Source: Pseudomonas sp. WJP1
GTDB lineage: Bacteria; Pseudomonadota; Gammaproteobacteria; Pseudomonadales; Pseudomonadaceae
Assembly (NCBI RefSeq): GCF_028471945.1
Contig: NZ_CP110128.1
Location: forward strand, 3,150,501-3,214,500
Direction of reading: 5' to 3'
Length of the DNA: 64,000 nucleotides
Of the stretch, positions 8,471-17,670 are shown piece by piece. The position numbers and the translations under genes are program-made. Each line of letters begins with the position of its first letter. Positions within the stretch are counted from its first letter, which is position 1. The notes beneath the pieces were generated by a model. The model saw only the letters and a program-made list of their open reading frames with translations. It was not told the DNA's origin and made no database searches.

Positions 8471-9379
8471 ATGAGCGCTGTAATGATTACCGGTGGTTTG
8501 GGTTATGTGGGCAGATACCTGACGAAAAAGCTCAGCGAACAAGGCGTCAAGGTGATTAGTTACAATCGTGACTACTCCGAAGCCAAGTCTGAGTTCATGA
8601 CCCCTGTGCAGGGGGAACTATACGATATACCGAGAATTGTCCGGACTATCCAGGAACATGGCGTTGATCGTGTCATTCATACAGCGGCCATGTCCCATCC
8701 CGACTTGTCCATAGACCTGCCCATTACCACGGTGGCGGCAAACATCGATGGCACCATTCATTTGCTTGAAGCCATGCGCCTGGCGGGTATCAAGAAGTTG
8801 GTGAATTTTTCTTCCGAAACTGTGTATGGGCATTTCGAAGGTGTGATAAACGAGCAGACGCCGACTTACCCAACGACACCCTATGGTGTCACCAAGATTG
8901 CCACCGAACACTTTGGCCGGGTCTACAACGATCTTTATGACATGGAGGTGATCTCACTGCGGATTGCGGAAGTGTACGGCCCGGAAAACAAGATGCCGCA
9001 AGTGCTCAGGGACATACTTAAAACCGTTCACCGTGGTGAAGCATTCAGCTTGCCGTCCGGCGGGGATCATCGGTTCCACTATATCCATGTGGAAGACGTG
9101 GTGCGTGCGGTACTGTTGGCGGCTGAAACTCGAGACCTTAAAGGCGGTGTATTCAACATTGCCGGTGACCGTTCCTGGACACTGCATCAAGCCGTTGAAA
9201 TCATCCGTAAAATCATTCCTGGTGCGCGCATCGAAGTGGGCGACGGTTATTGGCATCTCGATCGCCATGGGGAATGGGACCTGAGTGCAGCCGAGCGCGA
9301 GCTGGGCTATCGAGCACAATGGTCACTTGTACAAGGGCTCACGCATTATTCCAACTGGTTGATGGATCACGAGTACTGA
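8471..9379 (+). CDS. NAD-dependent epimerase/dehydratase (extended SDR)
   Basis: 302 residues of the extended short-chain dehydrogenase family. GGLGYVGRYL is the glycine-rich NAD site, NFSSETVYG contains the Ser/Thr region, and YGVTKIATE is the Tyr-x-x-x-Lys active-site pair. The family covers sugar-nucleotide epimerases and dehydratases but also enzymes acting on small free acids. The gene lies 39 bases after the SDR gene with AAGGA before the ATG, so the two are co-transcribed. Its base composition looks less GC-rich than its neighbours (for example 8560-8900), which may point to a separate history. The substrate is unknown. Confidence 0.88.
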   Translation: MSAVMITGGLGYVGRYLTKKLSEQGVKVISYNRDYSEAKSEFMTPVQGELYDIPRIVRTIQEHGVDRVIHTAAMSHPDLSIDLPITTVAANIDGTIHLLEAMRLAGIKKLVNFSSETVYGHFEGVINEQTPTYPTTPYGVTKIATEHFGRVYNDLYDMEVISLRIAEVYGPENKMPQVLRDILKTVHRGEAFSLPSGGDHRFHYIHVEDVVRAVLLAAETRDLKGGVFNIAGDRSWTLHQAVEIIRKIIPGARIEVGDGYWHLDRHGEWDLSAAERELGYRAQWSLVQGLTHYSNWLMDHEY

Positions 9380-9441
9380 TAGGGGACTGGATCGCTGTTG
9401 TGGGTGATTCGCAAACTTTCAACATCAACCGGTGAATAAGC

Positions 9442-10341
9442 ATGATTGAAAATCCGATTGTCTGGCCAAACGGTGCTCGCTGCGCCGTCGCCTTTACCTT
9501 TGATATGGATGCGGACAGCATTCTGCATGTGGCGCACCCCAAGGATTCCGCGACACGGGTTGCCAGTATTTCGATGCTGCACTATGGGCCCAAGGTGGCG
9601 ATTCCAAGGATTCTGGAAACCTATCGACGCTTCGAGATCAAACAGACGTTTTTCATTCCGGCCTGGTGCATCGAACAATATCCCCAGGCCATCGAGGCGA
9701 TCGTCGAAGGCGGGCACGAAATTGCCCATCACGGCTACATCCATGAGCATCCAAACGAGCTGACCCGTGAAGAAGAGGCTTACTGGCTCGACCGCGGTTG
9801 CGACACCATCAAGCGCTTCACCGGCCAGGCCCCACGGGGCTGGCGGGCGCCGCTCTACAATATGTCGGAGCACTCGGCTGACTTGTTGATCGAACGCGGC
9901 TTCAGTTATGACGCTTCGTTGATGGGCGATGATGTGCCTTATCTGCTGCGCACCGGGGCGGGAGAGCTGGTGGAACTTCCCTCCAGCTGGGCGCTGGATG
10001 ACTGGCCGCAGTACATGCACAGCATCGACCTCGATTTCCAGATGCCGATTCAGTCACCGCAACGCGCCGTCGAGGTTTTCAAGGCCGAGTTCGATGCAGC
10101 CTGGGAGTATGGCGCGCTCTTCGTGCCTGTCTGGCACCCGTTCCTTTCCGGTCGTTTGTCGCGCTGGCATGAAGTGTCGAAGTTGATCGAATACATGATG
10201 GCCAAAGGTGATGTCTGGTTTGCACGGATGGATGAGATCGCCGCGCATATCCAGCGCAGCGTAGCCACGGGTGCCTATCAACCACGGATTGACACGCTGC
10301 CTTATTACCAGGGGCCCGTTAAGGCTCATAAGGGTATTTGA
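9442..10341 (+). CDS. Polysaccharide deacetylase-fold hydrolase (PuuE allantoinase / cyclic imidase-like)
   Basis: 299 residues of the NodB-like deacetylase fold. AFTFDMDAD near residue 17 gives the catalytic Asp region, and HEIAHHGYIHEHP near 90 gives the metal-binding His pair; RGWRAPLYNMS is the third family motif. There is no signal peptide, so it is cytoplasmic, unlike true cell-wall deacetylases. This fits the branch that includes cofactor-independent allantoinase PuuE and cyclic imide hydrolases of Pseudomonas, which open ring amides. In this cluster a permease and two dehydrogenases could feed or follow a ring-opening step. Family assignment is solid; the imidase-like role is inference. 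Confidence 0.85.
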   Translation: MIENPIVWPNGARCAVAFTFDMDADSILHVAHPKDSATRVASISMLHYGPKVAIPRILETYRRFEIKQTFFIPAWCIEQYPQAIEAIVEGGHEIAHHGYIHEHPNELTREEEAYWLDRGCDTIKRFTGQAPRGWRAPLYNMSEHSADLLIERGFSYDASLMGDDVPYLLRTGAGELVELPSSWALDDWPQYMHSIDLDFQMPIQSPQRAVEVFKAEFDAAWEYGALFVPVWHPFLSGRLSRWHEVSKLIEYMMAKGDVWFARMDEIAAHIQRSVATGAYQPRIDTLPYYQGPVKAHKGI

Positions 10342-10468
10342 TGTAAGGGGAAGCGGCCATCGAGGGATGGTCGTTACTCCATGAGTGGAATCCAGGCGTA
10401 TATTGGTAGTTGAGGCGATCGTGAATCGTCGGTGTTGTGAAACGCCCCGAAACTTTTGGAGGTGTTGC

Positions 10469-11371
10469 ATGAGCCAGTATCAACGACTCTTTCTGGTAGC
10501 CGGTCCCGCCATGCGTCACACCCCGGCGCTGGAGCGAGCAGTCGCCATTGCCCAAGCTACACGCGCGGCGCTGCACATCACGGTGTTTATCGAAGACTCC
10601 CACCTCCTGGGCTTGAAGAGCGCTGGGGCGCGTTTTCGTGAAGCCTGCCAGCAAGAGAACCAACAGTGGTTGGAGGATGAGGCCGACCTGATCCGCGAGC
10701 GCGGGATCAAGGTGAGTACCGAAGTGCTTGTTACGCGCACCGCGTTGCAAGAAATACTGCTGCATGTGGCAGAAATGCAGGCCGATCTGTTGATCAAGGA
10801 CGTGCAACACGAGTCAGCGCTCAAGCGCGTTTTCATCACTCCTCTGGACTGGCACCTGTTGCGCGAATGTCCCGTGCCTGTGCATCTGGTCAGCGAGGTC
10901 AGGTGTCCATTGCCGCGGGTGGTCGTGGCGGCAGTCGATCCGTCACACCCTGAGACGCAGATCACCGGTATCAACGACAGCATCATCCAGGCGGCAAACG
11001 GATTGGCGATGCAATGCAGCGCCGAACTGCATCTGCTGCATGCCTACGATCCATCGCGCACACATATGTCCGACGCAGGCGCGGGTGCCGTGACGATGCC
11101 AGGTTTCAGCAGCGATGTGCGCAAGTCGCTGCAAAAGACCTTTATCGCCCTGGCCGACCACTATGGCGTGCCGGGTGAGCGACAACACTTTGTTGAAGCG
11201 TCACCTGGCAAAGCGCTGGCCGACTTTGCCGCGCATCACCGGGCCGATGTGATCGTCATGGGCAATGCCCATCGCAAGGGGCTGGGCAAATGGGTGGGCA
11301 GTACCACGGAGCATGTGCTGTATCAGGTGCCCTGCAACATTTTCGCCGTGACGGGGGCTGCGGATCAGTGA
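10469..11371 (+). CDS. Universal stress protein, tandem UspA domains
   Basis: 300 residues in two UspA domains, as in UspE. The first starts at YQRLFLVAGP; the second starts near PRVVVAAVDPSHPE and carries the ATP-binding loop pattern VMGNAHRKGLGKWVGSTTEH close to the C-terminus. The longer open frame from 10385 is not used: the ATG at 10469 has GGAGG upstream, and the protein then starts in the first beta strand as usual. Such proteins are general stress factors and the context gives no specific role. Confidence 0.92.
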   Translation: MSQYQRLFLVAGPAMRHTPALERAVAIAQATRAALHITVFIEDSHLLGLKSAGARFREACQQENQQWLEDEADLIRERGIKVSTEVLVTRTALQEILLHVAEMQADLLIKDVQHESALKRVFITPLDWHLLRECPVPVHLVSEVRCPLPRVVVAAVDPSHPETQITGINDSIIQAANGLAMQCSAELHLLHAYDPSRTHMSDAGAGAVTMPGFSSDVRKSLQKTFIALADHYGVPGERQHFVEASPGKALADFAAHHRADVIVMGNAHRKGLGKWVGSTTEHVLYQVPCNIFAVTGAADQ

Positions 11372-11393
11372 TTGGATTGGCTATCAACGGCAT

Positions 11394-11879
11394 TCATTGC
11401 TTGTAGCCAATCTGCCGCAACAGGTTCTTGCGCCACAGGATGTCGTCGTCGCCCTCAATGTCACGGGCGCAGAAACCATCCACGACGCCAAGGATGGCTC
11501 GCCCTTGTTCGGTCTCGGCGACAATCACTTCAGTCGGGTTGGCGGTTGCACAAAAAATTCGGCACACCTCTGGCACCATCTTGAGGGTGTTCAACACGTT
11601 CAGCGGATAGAAGCCGTCGCCCAGGAAAATGATGAAGCTATGGCCTGCGGCGATGGCCTTGGCATTTTTCTGTGCAAGTTCCACCATTGCTCTATCGGTG
11701 CCAGACCATCGCACCAGGCATTTGCCGGAAGCTTCGCAAAAGGCCACGCCAAACTGGATACCCGGCACGGCATTGACCAAGGCTTCGTGGATGTCCTCGA
11801 CGGACTTGATGAAGTGCGTGTGGCCCAGGATGAAGTTCGTATCTTCCGGCTTTTCGATTTTCAACGTGATGAGTTGCAT
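11394..11879 (-). CDS. Adenosine-specific kinase family protein
   Basis: 161 residues matching the small adenosine-specific kinase family (PF04008), first described in an archaeon: EKPEDTNFILGHTHFIKSVE at the N-terminus, GIQFGVAFCEASGKCLVRWSG in the middle, and RIFCATANPTEVIVAETEQG toward the end. The family name comes from structure and limited enzymology, so the cellular role here is uncertain. GGAGG lies before the ATG at 11879. It converges on the universal stress gene (22 bases apart) and follows the patatin gene on the same strand. Confidence 0.9.
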   Translation of the reverse strand: MQLITLKIEKPEDTNFILGHTHFIKSVEDIHEALVNAVPGIQFGVAFCEASGKCLVRWSGTDRAMVELAQKNAKAIAAGHSFIIFLGDGFYPLNVLNTLKMVPEVCRIFCATANPTEVIVAETEQGRAILGVVDGFCARDIEGDDDILWRKNLLRQIGYKQ

Positions 11880-11918
11880 TTTAAACGCCTCCTTTCACGA
11901 TGTTGCGGGCAGGGTTTT

Positions 11919-13130
11919 TCAGCGATGGGTACGTAGCCTGGGGTTTTGCGAGGGCGGCGATTTGTGCCACGGATAGCCCTTCGCGCTGAGTTGCCAGGCG
12001 TAATCGAATAAACGCTTCATGTACTCGCCATCGAATTTCTGGGTGCGCGCAACGTTGAAGTCGGAGCCGATGTACGCCAGGTTGAATTGCGCGCCATCCT
12101 GCTGCGCCATGCGGTAGATTCGCTCCAGGTCGCTGATCCCCTGGGTTTGAATCAATGCACTGATGGCTCGACCGCCGATGCTCAATGTGCGGCGCTTGGT
12201 CCCGGACCACTGCGGCTCCAGTGTCCCGTTGCGAATGACATAGAAATGACGTTCGAGTCGCAAAGGGACTCCGGCGGCCCTGTTGAGCCTCACCAGCGTG
12301 CCAGGCGGGTAAAGAAACACTTGAGTGATGACCCCGCCGTCCACGTGCATTTCCTGAAACTGTTTGCCGTCAACCTCCACATCGATCATGACGGGTGAGA
12401 CGGCCCCGGGAATGCTCATCGACGCGATCATGATGCTGCGAAACAGCTCGAGCGCGCCCGGCGCCTGGCTTGCGGCAATGGCGCCCATGTTCCAGGTGAC
12501 GGGGCGCCCTGCATCAAGGTCCGTGGTGCCGATCAGCAGGATCCTGCCCTTGGCGTATTCGGCCGCGATCGCCGCCAGAATCTGCGCAGTGATGTGTTTT
12601 GTGATGAGCCGCGACAGTGGCTTGCTGTCCGCTATGCCGTCGCTGGCGAAACGGGTCAGCACGTTTCGCGAATGAAAAATGTCTTTTGGACCGACTCCAT
12701 TGCAGACGTGCCGGATCACGCCGTCGTACTCCGGCCCCAGGTAAGCGAACGGGGCGACCAGGGCTCCCGCGCTGATGCCCGTGACGACCTTGAACATGGG
12801 CCGGGTGCCATGGGTGGTCCACCCGGCAATCAGTCCCGCTGCGAATGCGCCTGCATCGCCGCCGCCGGAAACGGCCAGCATACTGGCCGGCGGCAGGATA
12901 TCGTTCGGCTTCCCGGCCTGGGCGAGAAGCTCGCTCTCACGTTTGTTGGATTGAACCGCATCCTGAATGAACGGCGTCAGGTCGTGGTCCAGCCTGTAGC
13001 GGGCATGGGGAATGCCCGGGATGACCGCTTTTTCCGTCAAGGTGGGCGGAACAGCGTCACGGCGGGGCAGGCACGCTTGAAGAAATACGTCCAGGGTCGA
13101 GGTGCCGGGTTTGAGCGGGAATGGTTTCAA
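11919..13130 (-). CDS. Patatin-like phospholipase
   Basis: About 403 residues. The oxyanion loop is SGGGDAGAFAAGL near residue 88, the nucleophile elbow is TGISAGAL (Gly-x-Ser-x-Gly) near 117, and the Asp of the dyad is in HVDGGV. All three elements of the patatin Ser-Asp hydrolase are intact, so lipid acyl-ester hydrolysis is expected. An ATG exists at 13223, but a TTG at 13130 has a strong GGAGG four bases upstream and removes an Arg/Gly-rich N-terminus without family character; the TTG is therefore preferred. No clear signal peptide is seen. It lies 39 bases upstream of the adenosine-kinase-like gene. Confidence 0.85.
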   Translation of the reverse strand: MKPFPLKPGTSTLDVFLQACLPRRDAVPPTLTEKAVIPGIPHARYRLDHDLTPFIQDAVQSNKRESELLAQAGKPNDILPPASMLAVSGGGDAGAFAAGLIAGWTTHGTRPMFKVVTGISAGALVAPFAYLGPEYDGVIRHVCNGVGPKDIFHSRNVLTRFASDGIADSKPLSRLITKHITAQILAAIAAEYAKGRILLIGTTDLDAGRPVTWNMGAIAASQAPGALELFRSIMIASMSIPGAVSPVMIDVEVDGKQFQEMHVDGGVITQVFLYPPGTLVRLNRAAGVPLRLERHFYVIRNGTLEPQWSGTKRRTLSIGGRAISALIQTQGISDLERIYRMAQQDGAQFNLAYIGSDFNVARTQKFDGEYMKRLFDYAWQLSAKGYPWHKSPPSQNPRLRTHR

Positions 13131-13301
13131 AACGCCTCCTCCGGCCCTTGCAGTCGACAGCAAGCGAGCTCGTTGCCCATGGCGCTCGAGATGACCACTC
13201 GCCAATTGACCGCGACACGTCACTCGAACGCCGGGTAGCTCATTCTGCGCTCGTTTAGATGATAAAAAAACTCATTGGGCGCGCGCCATTTTGCGTTATC
13301 T

Positions 13302-13346
13302 CTGCTGATGATTGCCTTTCAGGTGTACATATCCATTCCTGCGGTA
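13302..13346 (+). repeat. Solitary end fragment of the large palindromic repeat
   Basis: These 45 bases match 46582-46626, the outer left end of the large repeat, with two mismatches; the inner part also matches 41315-41345. Nothing of the rest of the element is present. The fragment lies in the 305-base divergent gap between the patatin gene (start 13130) and lhpD (start 13436), about 90 bases before the lhpD start, so it may carry or displace promoter sequence. Apart from this fragment, no other feature is evident in the gap. Confidence 0.8.
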
Positions 13347-13435
13347 TGCCGATTTCGTCACACCAGGGGCAAAAACGCATCAAGCCAGGTGGCTTCGACC
13401 GGATCACCCTGACCGGTCTGTCCTGGGAGATGAAT

Positions 13436-14443
13436 ATGATCCGACTGACCCTGATCGAAGCCCGTGAATTGGCCGAATCGATCCTGTTGCACAACGGTTT
13501 TAATCTGGCCCATGCGCAAGCGGTGGCGGCGACGGTCATCGCGGGTGAGCGTGATGGCTGCGCCTCCCACGGTTTGTACCGGATTCTTGGGTGTGTCAAT
13601 TCCCTGCGGGCGAGCAAGGTGTCGGCCAATGCCGAGCCGAGGGTCATCGACCAGGCGCCGTCGATTGTGCGGGTGGATGCCGGGGGTGGTTTTTCGCAGC
13701 TGGCGTTTCAGGCGGGGCTCGCGTTGTTGACGCAGAAAACCCGTGCCAACGGGATTGCCGCGCTGGCGATCAATCACTGCGTGCATTTTTCCGCGTTATG
13801 GGTGGAGATCGAGCAACTGACCCAGGCCGGCCTGGTCGCGTTGGCGTGTAATCCGAGCCATGCCTGGGTTGCGCCGGCCGGGGGGCACTTGCCACTGTTC
13901 GGCACTAATCCCATTGCCTTTGGCTGGCCGCGTGCAGGGCGAGAGCCTTTTGTATTCGATTTTGCCACCAGCGCCATCGCACGCGGCGATATCGAGCTGC
14001 ATCGACGTGCCGGCAAGGCGATCCCCGAAGGTTGGGGCGTGGATGCGCAAGGCCATTCGAGCAGCGATGCCAGTGTGGTGCTCGACAGCGGCGCGATGCT
14101 GACGTTCGGCGGGCATAAGGGATCGGCACTGGCGGCGATGGTGGAGTTGATTGCCGGGCCGCTGATTGGCGACCTGACCAGCGCTGAATCACTGGCTTAC
14201 GACGCGGGCAGCAAGTCATCGCCTTATCATGGCGAACTGATCATCGCCCTGGATCCCCGGCGCTTTTTGGGCGATGCAACCCAGGAGCACCTGGCCAGGG
14301 CCGAAGTGTTGTTCCAGGGAATCGAAGGACAGGGCGCGCGCTTGCCGTCGCAGCGACGCTATGAGGCGCGAGCGCGCAGCCTGGTGGAAGGGGTGCAGAT
14401 TCCCGAGGCGTTGTATGAGGACTTGAAGGCGCTGCTGGATTGA
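13436..14443 (+). CDS. lhpD: Delta1-pyrroline-2-carboxylate reductase (Ldh/MDH2 family)
   Basis: 335 residues of the malate/L-sulfolactate dehydrogenase-like family: ERDGCASHGLYR near residue 45, VDAGGGFSQLAF, INHCVHFSALWVEIE, and FGTNPIAFGWPR followed by FATSAIARGD. This set matches the delta1-piperideine/pyrroline-2-carboxylate reductases (DpkA/LhpD), which reduce pyrroline-2-carboxylate to L-proline with NADPH. The neighbouring hydroxyproline genes favour the pyrroline substrate made by 3-hydroxyproline dehydratases. GGGAG six bases before the ATG at 13436 decides the start; an in-frame extension to 13259 would be translated partly from a repeat fragment. It converges with the aldehyde dehydrogenase gene. 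Confidence 0.85.
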   Translation: MIRLTLIEARELAESILLHNGFNLAHAQAVAATVIAGERDGCASHGLYRILGCVNSLRASKVSANAEPRVIDQAPSIVRVDAGGGFSQLAFQAGLALLTQKTRANGIAALAINHCVHFSALWVEIEQLTQAGLVALACNPSHAWVAPAGGHLPLFGTNPIAFGWPRAGREPFVFDFATSAIARGDIELHRRAGKAIPEGWGVDAQGHSSSDASVVLDSGAMLTFGGHKGSALAAMVELIAGPLIGDLTSAESLAYDAGSKSSPYHGELIIALDPRRFLGDATQEHLARAEVLFQGIEGQGARLPSQRRYEARARSLVEGVQIPEALYEDLKALLD

Positions 14444-14450
14444 AAGGAAG

Positions 14451-14469
14451 CGGGCGCCCATGGCGCCCG
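14451..14469. terminator. Hairpin between convergent lhpD and aldehyde dehydrogenase genes
   Basis: Perfect 8-bp GC-rich stem (CGGGCGCC / GGCGCCCG) with a 3-base CAT loop in the 32-base gap between two convergent genes. The T-run after it is weak (TCTGGTTT on the plus strand). A two-way terminator is likely. Confidence 0.6.
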
Positions 14470-14475
14470 TCTGGT

Positions 14476-16056
14476 TTACAGCGATTGGCGCTGGAGGGCG
14501 CCGTTGACCAGGCGATTGATGCCTAATGGGTTGGCATTTTGCAGCGCTTCGGGCAGCAAGGTGTCGGGGCAGTTCTGGTAGCACACCGGTCGCAGGAAAC
14601 GTTCGAGGGCCAGGGTGCCGACCGAGGTGCCACGGGCATCGGAAGTGGCCGGGTAGGGGCCGCCATGCACCATCGCATCGCAAACTTCGACGCCGGTGGG
14701 GTAGCCGTTGAACAGTACACGACCCACCTTCTGTTCCAGCAGAGGCAGGACGCCCGCGCAGATTTGCAGGTCGATGGCTTCAGCAATCAAGGTGGCGGTG
14801 AGCTGGCCGTGCAAGCTCTGCAGTACCCGCAACAGTTCGCCTGCATCGGCGACTTCCACCAGCACGGTTGTCGGGCCGAACACTTCTTCCTGTAGCAGCG
14901 CGTCACTATTGAGCAGCAGGCTGGCGTCGGCCTTGAACAGTTGTGGTCGGGCCTGATTGCCCAGCTGTTCCTGACCGGCCAGGTGGGTCACCCCAGGATG
15001 GCTGAGCAGCGCTTGCACGCCTTTTTTATAGCTGGCAAGGGTTGCGGCGTTGAGCATGGTCTGCGGCGGTTGCTCGCTCATCAAACCACTGAGCAGCGCA
15101 GTGAATGCGTCGAATCGCGGTGACGAGATGCCGATGACCAGGCCAGGATTGGTACAGAACTGACCGCAGCCCTGGACCACCGATGCCACCAGCTCACCGG
15201 CGATTTTCTCGCCACGAACTTGCAAGGCTTCGGGCAACACCACGACCGGGTTGATGCTGCTCATTTCAGCGAACACCGGGATCGGTTGTGCTCGTGCAGC
15301 GGCCATATCGCACAGGGCACGGCCTCCCTTGAGTGAGCCGGTGAAACCGACAGCCTGGATCGCCGGATGCTTGACCAGGGTTTCGCCCACGCCAGACCCG
15401 TAGATCATGTTGAACACACCCTTGGGCATGTCAGTCTGCTCGGCAGCACGGATGATCGCGTCGGCCACGAGCTCGGCCGTCGCCATATGTCCGCTGTGGG
15501 CCTTGAACACCACCGGGCAACCGGCCGCCAGGGCGGCAGCGGTATCGCCACCGGCGGTGGAAAACGCCAACGGGAAATTGCTCGCACCGAACACAGCGAC
15601 CGGACCGACGCCGATCCGGTATTGGCGCAAATCAACCCGTGGCAGTGGTTGGCGTTCGGGCAAGGCGCAGTCGATGCGCGCACCGTAGAAATCACCACGG
15701 CGCAGGACTTGCGCAAACAGGCGCATCTGGCCGCTGGTGCGAGCGCGCTCACCCTGAAGGCGAGCGGTCGGCAGTGCCGTCTCTCGGTTCACCAGGGCGA
15801 CAAATTCATCGTTCAGCGCCTCCAACTGCGTGGCGATGGCCTCAAGAAATTCCGCACGGCGGCTGGCCGGCAGGTTGCGAAAGGTCGGATAGGCGGCTGC
15901 GGCGGCCTGGGCGGCGGCGTGCACTTCATCTGCGGTGGCTTGCATGAACGAGAAGGGCAGGGCTTGGCCAGTACTTGCGTCATGGCTTTGCAGCGCGATG
16001 CTGCCGGCGGCGCTACGTGTGCCGCCGATGTAGTTGTGACCGAGGATCTCAGGCAT
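14476..16056 (-). CDS. 2-oxoglutarate semialdehyde (2,5-dioxovalerate) dehydrogenase
   Basis: 526 residues, an NAD(P)+ aldehyde dehydrogenase of the type used for 2-oxoglutarate semialdehyde. ASNFPLAFSTAGGDTAAALA binds cofactor, FAEMSSINP contains the general-base Glu, and GQFCTNPGL contains the catalytic Cys. The length and the GDTAAALAAGCPVVFKAH segment fit the KGSADH group found with hydroxyproline, arabinose or glucarate pathways. Here it would take the semialdehyde made by LhpC and finish the route to 2-oxoglutarate. AGGAG precedes the ATG at 16056. A terminator-like hairpin and a REP pair separate it from the MFS gene upstream, so it may have its own promoter. Confidence 0.88.
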   Translation of the reverse strand: MPEILGHNYIGGTRSAAGSIALQSHDASTGQALPFSFMQATADEVHAAAQAAAAAYPTFRNLPASRRAEFLEAIATQLEALNDEFVALVNRETALPTARLQGERARTSGQMRLFAQVLRRGDFYGARIDCALPERQPLPRVDLRQYRIGVGPVAVFGASNFPLAFSTAGGDTAAALAAGCPVVFKAHSGHMATAELVADAIIRAAEQTDMPKGVFNMIYGSGVGETLVKHPAIQAVGFTGSLKGGRALCDMAAARAQPIPVFAEMSSINPVVVLPEALQVRGEKIAGELVASVVQGCGQFCTNPGLVIGISSPRFDAFTALLSGLMSEQPPQTMLNAATLASYKKGVQALLSHPGVTHLAGQEQLGNQARPQLFKADASLLLNSDALLQEEVFGPTTVLVEVADAGELLRVLQSLHGQLTATLIAEAIDLQICAGVLPLLEQKVGRVLFNGYPTGVEVCDAMVHGGPYPATSDARGTSVGTLALERFLRPVCYQNCPDTLLPEALQNANPLGINRLVNGALQRQSL

Positions 16057-16071
16057 CTAAAAGCTCCTGTC

Positions 16072-16100
16072 AAAAAAAAGGGGGGGTAATACAACCCCCC
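16072..16100 (-). terminator. Intrinsic terminator downstream of the MFS gene
   Basis: On the minus strand a 6-bp G/C stem (GGGGGG / CCCCCC) with an 8-9 base loop is followed by eight T residues, a textbook Rho-independent form. It ends transcripts coming from the MFS gene before the aldehyde dehydrogenase gene. Confidence 0.7.
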
Positions 16101-16202
16101 TGTAGGAGCGAGCCTGCTCGCGAAGCACTCAAGGGCACCGCGTGAATCCAGAATGCACGCGTTATCGTTGGAGACCATCGCGAGCGGGCTCGCTCCTACA
16201 GG
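16101..16202. repeat. REP pair (GAGCCTGCTCGCGA class)
   Basis: Two REP copies in inverted orientation: TGTAGGAGCGAGCCTGCTCG begins at 16101 and its near reverse complement ends at about 16202, 3 bases from the MFS stop codon. This is a REPIN-like doublet; each copy folds through the GAGC-GCTC core. Confidence 0.85.
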
Positions 16203-16204
16203 GT

Positions 16205-17599
16205 TTACGCCAGTGAATCGGCGCGACGTGGGGTCGCCGCAGTCGGGTCCAGCGCTGCAATCCGCGCAGCAGACTCGGCATCTACCGTGTGCAACGATTT
16301 GCCACGGGTTTCCCGGGTCAGCCCGACGGCCACGATGGAGATCAGCGAAGCACCGACCAGATAGAGCGCGATCGGTGTCGAGCTGTGGTACTTGTTGAGC
16401 AGGGTGATGGCGATCAGTGGGGCCAGGGAGCCGGCGAAGATCGGCGCCACCTGGTAGCACAGCGAGAGTGCGGTGTAGCGCACATGGGTCGGAAACATCT
16501 CGGCCATCAACGCCGAGTACGGGGCGTAGGTCATCGACTCGATGGCCAGGCCCAGGGTGATGGCCGCCATGATCAGCCAATTGTTGCCGGTGTCCATCAT
16601 CGGGAAACCGACGAATCCCCAGAAAGCGGTGAGTACCGCTCCGACCAGGTAAACCGGTTTGCGCCCGACCAGATCCGACAGGTAACCCATCAACGGAATC
16701 AGGAAGAAGTGCAGCAGGTGAGCGCCAAACATCAGCAGCAAAATCTCTGACGTGTCCTTGTGCACCACCAGTTTCAGATAAGTGATCGAGAAGGTCACGA
16801 CGGTGTAGTAGAGAATGTTCTCGGCAAACCGCGCGCCGATACCGACCAGCACCGAGCGCCAGTGGTGGCGCAGCACTTCGACCACGCCCAGTTGCTGGTG
16901 CCGGGTCTGCGCCTGGCGGGCCTGGGCCTCCTTGAAAATCGGCGCGTCATCGACACTGGTGCGAATCCAGTAGCCGATCAACACCACGACGGCCGAGAAC
17001 CAGAATGCGACGCGCCAGCCCCAGGCGAGGAATTGCTCCTCCGACAGGTTCGACGACAACAGTAGCAGGGCGACCGTCGCCACCAGGTTGCCGGCCGGTA
17101 CACCGGCTTGCGGCCAACTGGCCCAGAAGCCGCGTCGATTGTCCGGGCAGTGCTCGGACACCAACAAAATCGCACCGCCCCATTCGCCGCCAAAGGCGAA
17201 GCCCTGGATCAACCGCAGCAGTACCAGCAACACCGGCGCGGCATAGCCGATCTGGTTGAAGCCGGGCAGGCAGCCCATCAGGAAGGTGGTGATGCCAACC
17301 ACCACCAGGCTTAATTGCAGCAGGCGTTTGCGGCCGTACTTGTCGCCGTAGTGACCGAACACCAGCCCGCCCAGCGGACGGGCGAGGAAGCCCACGGCAT
17401 ACAGCGCGAAGGCCGCGATGATGCCGTCGATGGGGCTGTCGGTCTGGCGGAAGAACAACTGGCCGAAGACCAGTGCCGAAGCGGTGCCATAGAGAAAGAA
17501 TTCATACCATTCGGCAACGGTGCCGGCCATGGCGGCGGCCACGACACGCTTGAGTCCCGAGGGTGTGGTTGCGCTTTGAGTGTGTTGAGCGTTGGGCAT
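16205..17599 (-). CDS. MFS transporter, metabolite:H+ symporter (ProP/ShiA-like)
   Basis: 464 residues with 12 membrane segments. [20 protein letters not shown] in helix 1, [19 protein letters not shown] in loop 2-3 and [20 protein letters not shown] in helix 4 are the markers of the MHS family. Encoded between lhpC and the aldehyde dehydrogenase, it probably takes up hydroxyproline or a related amino acid alongside the ABC transporter. The frame is open upstream to 17872, but that part overlaps the 3' end of lhpC and is Arg/Pro rich, so the ATG at 17599 with AGGAA upstream is the real start. The stop lies against a REP copy. Confidence 0.9.
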   Translation of the reverse strand: MPNAQHTQSATTPSGLKRVVAAAMAGTVAEWYEFFLYGTASALVFGQLFFRQTDSPIDGIIAAFALYAVGFLARPLGGLVFGHYGDKYGRKRLLQLSLVVVGITTFLMGCLPGFNQIGYAAPVLLVLLRLIQGFAFGGEWGGAILLVSEHCPDNRRGFWASWPQAGVPAGNLVATVALLLLSSNLSEEQFLAWGWRVAFWFSAVVVLIGYWIRTSVDDAPIFKEAQARQAQTRHQQLGVVEVLRHHWRSVLVGIGARFAENILYYTVVTFSITYLKLVVHKDTSEILLLMFGAHLLHFFLIPLMGYLSDLVGRKPVYLVGAVLTAFWGFVGFPMMDTGNNWLIMAAITLGLAIESMTYAPYSALMAEMFPTHVRYTALSLCYQVAPIFAGSLAPLIAITLLNKYHSSTPIALYLVGASLISIVAVGLTRETRGKSLHTVDAESAARIAALDPTAATPRRADSLA

Positions 17600-17670
17600 G
17601 CTGGCGTTTCCTGTAGGGGCGCAAAAACAGGCAGCCGGGTCGGGCCCGTATGGACCCTCCCGACAATCAC

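Noticed and set aside
13259..13435. N-terminal extension of LhpD
   Set aside because: It would be translated partly from a repeat fragment, and the ATG at 13436 has a good ribosome-binding site and the family start.
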